Shown here: piece after piece, positions 6,205 to 9,039 of the stretch
Position numbering within the stretch: the stretch's first letter is position 1
How the letters are laid out: the number at the start of each line of letters is the position of its first letter
NCBI GenBank assembly: GCA_020024175.1
Contig: JAHHUB010000062.1
Location: 1 to 9,039, forward strand
DNA from: Oscillospiraceae bacterium
GTDB lineage: Bacteria > Bacillota > Clostridia > Oscillospirales > Ruminococcaceae
Direction of reading: 5' to 3'
Length of the DNA: 9,039 bases
Position numbers and translations under genes: made by a program
Notes under the pieces: model-generated
The model's database searches: none
What the model saw: only the letters and a program-made list of their open reading frames with translations
What the model was told of the DNA's origin: nothing

Positions 6205-6241
6205 AGCTTTCCCTTGATTCCACAGGGAGCAGGGGAAAGTT
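6205..6241 (+). other. intercistronic hairpin glmE/mal
   Basis: AGCTTTCCC (6205-6213) pairs with GGGAAAGTT (6233-6241): nine pairs, one of them G-U, enclosing 19 nt. A smaller alternative uses CCCT (6211-6214) with AGGG (6224-6227). The downstream ATATAAATTTTTAAA is AT-rich but has no immediate U-run, so it is at best a partial terminator and more likely a processing or stability element. Confidence 0.55.
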
Positions 6242-6282
6242 ATATAAATTTTTAAAAAAATATTTGAAAGGGTGTCTTTACA

Positions 6283-7530
6283 ATGAAAATTAAAAAGGTT
6301 ATCTGCTCAGGCGGACGCACAGGTTTCTTCTTTGATGACCAAAAAGCTATTAAGATGGGTGCTAAAACAGATGGTGCTGCTTATATCGGCTCTCCTGTAA
6401 CACCTGGCTTTAAGTCCATCAGACAATCCGGCGAATCAATTTCCGTTCAAATTATCCTTGAAGACGGACAAATTGCTCTTGGTGACTGCGCAGCAGTTCA
6501 ATATTCCGGAGCAGGCGGTCGTGACCCATTGTTCCTCGCTGAAGATTTCATTCCTTTCATCAATGAAAAGATTGCTCCAAAGCTTGAAGGCTTGGAAATT
6601 ACAAACTTCAAAGACATGGTTAAGATTGTTGATGACATGATCGATGAAAAAACAGGCAAGAAGATTCACACAGCTATCAGATACGGTGTTTCTCAGGCTA
6701 TTCTTGATGCAGTTGCTAAGAGCCAGCATAAACTTATGGCTGAAGTAGTTGCTGAAGAATACAAAACAGGCGGCGTTTCCAAGACTCCTGTTGCTATCTT
6801 CACACAGTCCGGTGATAACAGATACGAAAACACAGATAAGATGATTTTGAAGGGTGCAGATGTTCTTCCTCATGCTCTTATCAACCATGTTGATACAAAG
6901 CTCGGTAAGAACGGCGAACTTCTTCTTGAATATGTTAAGTGGCTTTCCAAGAGATGCAAGGACCTGGCTCCTGTTGAAGGTTACAAGCCTGTATTCCATA
7001 TTGATGTTTATGGTACAATCGGTATTGCATTTAACAATGATGCAGAAAAGATTGTAAACTACTTGGCAGAACTTTCAAAAGCTGCTGAAGGATTTAAACT
7101 TCGCATTGAAGGTCCAGTAGATGTTGGCGAAAGAGAAGGACAAATCGAACTTCTTGCTAAACTTACAAAGATGGTTGATGACAGACACATTGATATTGAA
7201 CTCGTTGCTGATGAATGGTGCAATACATACGAAGATGTTGTTGACTTTGCCAAAGCTCATGCAGGTCATATGCTCCAAATTAAGACTCCTGACCTGGGTG
7301 GTATCAACAACACAATCGAAGCTGTTCTTTACTGCAAAGAACACGGTGTTGGTGCTTACCAAGGCGGTACTTGCAACGAAACAAACCGCAGTGCTGAAGT
7401 TTGCGTAAACTGTGCAATGGCTACAAAGCCAGATCAAATCCTCGCTAAACCTGGTATGGGTGTTGACGAAGGTTACATGATCGTTTACAACGAAATGAAC
7501 AGAATTTTGGCTTACATGGCTAACAAGTAA
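6283..7530 (+). CDS. mal: methylaspartate ammonia-lyase
   Basis: A 415-residue enolase-superfamily enzyme (EC 4.3.1.2). It eliminates ammonia from (2S,3S)-3-methylaspartate to give mesaconate, using Mg2+ and K+; the C. tetanomorphum enzyme has 413 residues. All key residues are visible with a constant offset of three from that enzyme: H197 (PHALIN), metal ligands D241 (HIDVYG), E276 (RIEGPV) and D310 (ADEWCN), catalytic base K334 (QIKTPDLGG), and C364 in GGTCNETN. The enolase-like N-terminal capping domain covers roughly residues 1-160 and the barrel the remainder. The ATG is preceded by GAAAGGGTG, with AAAGGG (6267-6272) 10 nt upstream, in a context closely resembling that of glmS. It directly follows glutamate mutase, whose product is its substrate. 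Confidence 0.98.
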   Translation: MKIKKVICSGGRTGFFFDDQKAIKMGAKTDGAAYIGSPVTPGFKSIRQSGESISVQIILEDGQIALGDCAAVQYSGAGGRDPLFLAEDFIPFINEKIAPKLEGLEITNFKDMVKIVDDMIDEKTGKKIHTAIRYGVSQAILDAVAKSQHKLMAEVVAEEYKTGGVSKTPVAIFTQSGDNRYENTDKMILKGADVLPHALINHVDTKLGKNGELLLEYVKWLSKRCKDLAPVEGYKPVFHIDVYGTIGIAFNNDAEKIVNYLAELSKAAEGFKLRIEGPVDVGEREGQIELLAKLTKMVDDRHIDIELVADEWCNTYEDVVDFAKAHAGHMLQIKTPDLGGINNTIEAVLYCKEHGVGAYQGGTCNETNRSAEVCVNCAMATKPDQILAKPGMGVDEGYMIVYNEMNRILAYMANK

Positions 7531-7531
7531 T

Positions 7532-7547
7532 ATAACAAATCTGTTAT
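7532..7547 (+). repeat. short inverted repeat after mal
   Basis: ATAACA-AATC-TGTTAT is a perfect 6-bp stem with a 4-nt loop starting two bases after the mal stop codon. It precedes the larger hairpin at 7560-7589. It may be an extra RNA stem at the mal 3' end or a protein-binding palindrome. Confidence 0.4.
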
Positions 7548-7559
7548 GATTTAACCCTG

Positions 7560-7589
7560 ATGCATCGCCCTTTAATCGGGGCGGTGCAT
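7560..7589 (+). other. GC-rich intercistronic hairpin mal/hydratase
   Basis: ATGCATCGCCC (7560-7570) pairs with GGGCGGTGCAT (7579-7589) over an 8-nt loop: eleven pairs including one G-U. It is the most stable hairpin in the window. AGCTATACTAAATAAGG follows rather than a U-tract, so intrinsic termination is unlikely. An RNase barrier or processing site between mal and the hydratase genes fits better. Confidence 0.65.
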
Positions 7590-7621
7590 TAGCTATACTA
7601 AATAAGGAGTGTATATTCTAA

Positions 7622-8467
7622 ATGAAAGAGATAGATGTAGCTGTTGTTAAGGAAAAGGTAAAGGAACTTTTTACTGAAGCTGCTTATGTAATCGGAAATG
7701 ACGTATATTCCGCATTGCTTGAAAGCAAGAAAACAGAAAAATCTCCAGTGGGACAATCTGTTTTAGATCAGCTTATCAAAAATTATGATATAGCTAAAGA
7801 AGAAAGAATGGCAGTTTGCCAGGATACAGGTTATGCAGTAGTATTCCTTGAAGTAGGTCAGGAAGTTATGTTCAAGGGCGGCGATATTAATGAAGCTGTT
7901 AACCAAGGTGTAAGAGAAGCTTATGAAGAAGGATACCTTAGAAAATCCGTTGTAAAAGAACCTATCTTTGACAGAAAGAACACAGGAGATAACACTCCTG
8001 CAATTATTTATTACAATATTGTTCCCGGTGATAAGCTTGATATTAAAGTTACAGCTAAAGGTTTCGGAAGCGAAAATATGTCTGCTATCAAGATGCTGGT
8101 TCCCGCTGACGGATTACAAGGCGTTAAGAACTTCATCATTGAAACAGTTAAAAAAGCAGGACCTAACCCATGTCCTCCAATTATTGTAGGTGTAGGGGTA
8201 GGCGGCACAATGGAAAAAGCTGCTATGATGTCAAAACAGGCTCTTCTCAGAGATGTGGGCGTACACAACGAAGATCCTAATTACGCACAACTGGAAAAAG
8301 ATTTACTCAGTGAAATTAACAAACTTGGTATTGGCCCTGCCGGAATCGGTGGAAATACCACAGCTTTGGCTGTAAATGTTAATTATCACCCAACACATAT
8401 AGCTGGCCTTCCTGTTGCTGTCAACATTTGTTGCCACGCAGCCCGTCATGGTCATGCTGTACTTTAA
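7622..8467 (+). CDS. class I fumarase-type hydro-lyase, alpha subunit (probable mesaconase)
   Basis: A 281-residue alpha subunit of a two-subunit, [4Fe-4S]-dependent class I fumarate hydratase/tartrate dehydratase family enzyme. Three cysteine positions typical of cluster ligation are present: C66 (MAVCQDTGY), C184 (GPNPCPPIIVG) and C271 (or C270) in NICCHAARHGH. The glycine-rich GVGVGGTMEKAA segment (about 189-200) is also typical. By family it would hydrate fumarate to malate. Directly after mal, its likely substrate is mesaconate, giving (S)-citramalate (2-methylmalate); class I fumarases are known to accept mesaconate. AAGGAG (7604-7609) precedes the ATG by 12 nt. It lies 14 nt before the beta-subunit gene. 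The cluster implies oxygen sensitivity. The family is sure; mesaconase over fumarase is inferred from context. Confidence 0.93.
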   Translation: MKEIDVAVVKEKVKELFTEAAYVIGNDVYSALLESKKTEKSPVGQSVLDQLIKNYDIAKEERMAVCQDTGYAVVFLEVGQEVMFKGGDINEAVNQGVREAYEEGYLRKSVVKEPIFDRKNTGDNTPAIIYYNIVPGDKLDIKVTAKGFGSENMSAIKMLVPADGLQGVKNFIIETVKKAGPNPCPPIIVGVGVGGTMEKAAMMSKQALLRDVGVHNEDPNYAQLEKDLLSEINKLGIGPAGIGGNTTALAVNVNYHPTHIAGLPVAVNICCHAARHGHAVL

Positions 8468-8481
8468 GGAGGCAGTAAATT

Positions 8482-9027
8482 ATGGAACCAATCAGATTAA
8501 CCACACCACTTACAGAAGAACAGGTAAGAAATCTTAAAGCCGGTGATAATGTACTTATCAGCGGTATAATTTACACAGGAAGAGACGCAGCTCACAAGAG
8601 AATGGTAGAAGCTCTTGACAAGGGAGAAAAACTTCCTTTTGATCCTGAAGGTCAGGTTATTTACTATGTAGGACCAACACCTACAAAACCAGGTCATGCA
8701 ATCGGTTCATGCGGACCTACATCCAGCTACAGAATGGACCCATTTGCTCCCAGACTTCTTGATTTGGGACTTCGTGGTATGATAGGCAAGGGCAAGAGAA
8801 ACGATCAGGTTATCGATTCTATGAAGAAAAACGGTGCAGTTTATTTTGGTGCAATCGGTGGAGCAGCAGCTCTTATTTCCAAATCAGTTGTTAAATGTGA
8901 TATTATCGCTTATGAAGATTTGGGACCGGAAGCAGTTCGTCGCTTGGAAATTAAAGATTTTCCCGTAATTGTTATTATAGACAGCGAAGGAAATAACCTT
9001 TATAATACAAAACCTATTGAAGACTAA
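8482..9027 (+). CDS. class I fumarase-type hydro-lyase, beta subunit (probable mesaconase)
   Basis: A 181-residue beta subunit, matching the C-terminal domain of single-chain class I fumarases. Together with the alpha subunit it completes the active site over the [4Fe-4S] cluster. Family motifs are TGRDAAHKR (32-40), CGPTSSYRMDP (77-87), MIGKGKR (100-106) and the closing segment AYEDLGPEAVRRLEIKDFP (143-161). These include the Arg and Lys residues expected to hold dicarboxylate substrate. A perfect AAGGAGG (8466-8472), overlapping the alpha-subunit stop codon, lies 9 nt before the ATG; the strong site and short gap fit equal subunit production. The gene is complete and ends 12 nt before the window edge with no terminator in view, so the operon may continue, plausibly to citramalate lyase genes. 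Confidence 0.94.
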   Translation: MEPIRLTTPLTEEQVRNLKAGDNVLISGIIYTGRDAAHKRMVEALDKGEKLPFDPEGQVIYYVGPTPTKPGHAIGSCGPTSSYRMDPFAPRLLDLGLRGMIGKGKRNDQVIDSMKKNGAVYFGAIGGAAALISKSVVKCDIIAYEDLGPEAVRRLEIKDFPVIVIIDSEGNNLYNTKPIED

Positions 9028-9039
9028 TTTAGTTTATAT

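Noticed and set aside
6205..6241. Hairpin as a rho-independent terminator ending the glm transcript
   Set aside because: No U-run directly follows the stem, and no separate promoter for mal is evident.
6436..6999. 187-codon minus-strand open frame inside mal, and a similar one at 7075-7437
   Set aside because: Shadows of mal with Cys/Phe/Asn-rich composition and no recognisable domain.
1..9039. Mobile element, CRISPR array, tRNA or rRNA
   Set aside because: No transposase or integrase, no regularly spaced direct repeats and no tRNA-like cloverleaf sequence noticed on either strand.

Overview
The window comes from an AT-rich, low-GC genome with strong AGGAG-type ribosome binding sites. It carries an oxygen-sensitive, coenzyme B12-dependent glutamate fermentation pathway. 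Together these point to an anaerobic, amino-acid-fermenting member of the Clostridia (Bacillota). The genus cannot be decided from the sequence alone.

Minus strand, left part (47-2363). A short cysteine-rich pentapeptide-repeat protein lies just downstream of ychF, which encodes a universal Obg-family ATPase with its own good promoter. Next comes a MurR/RpiR-type transcription regulator (HTH plus SIS domain) whose start lies next to the intergenic region. None of the three is itself a metabolic enzyme.

Divergent regulatory region (2364-2860). About 500 very AT-rich bases separate the regulator from the operon to its right. I see a convincing minus-strand promoter for the regulator, one strong and one weaker plus-strand promoter, and two 5-5-5 inverted repeats. 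The plus-strand leader is about 170 nt and has two hairpins. No cobalamin riboswitch is recognisable. The leader contains a possible 10-codon peptide and a stem whose 5' arm could also pair with the glmS Shine-Dalgarno sequence.

Plus-strand operon (2861-9027). The order is glmS, glmL, glmE, mal, then the alpha and beta subunits of a class I [4Fe-4S] hydro-lyase. GlmS and GlmE form adenosylcobalamin-dependent glutamate mutase ((S)-glutamate to (2S,3S)-3-methylaspartate). GlmL is the ATPase that reactivates it. Mal removes ammonia to give mesaconate. The hydro-lyase pair, annotated by family as fumarase, most likely hydrates mesaconate to (S)-citramalate here. These are the first three steps of the methylaspartate pathway known from Clostridium tetanomorphum; the next enzyme, citramalate lyase, would be expected just beyond the right edge. 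Hairpins without U-tracts sit in the glmS/glmL, glmE/mal and mal/hydratase gaps but not at the tightly coupled glmL/glmE and alpha/beta junctions. This suggests RNA-level tuning of one long transcript.

The enzymes are a known pathway and every active-site residue I can place is intact. The less ordinary material is the regulatory layer: a MurR/RpiR regulator beside a glutamate fermentation operon, a long structured leader, and patterned intercistronic hairpins.
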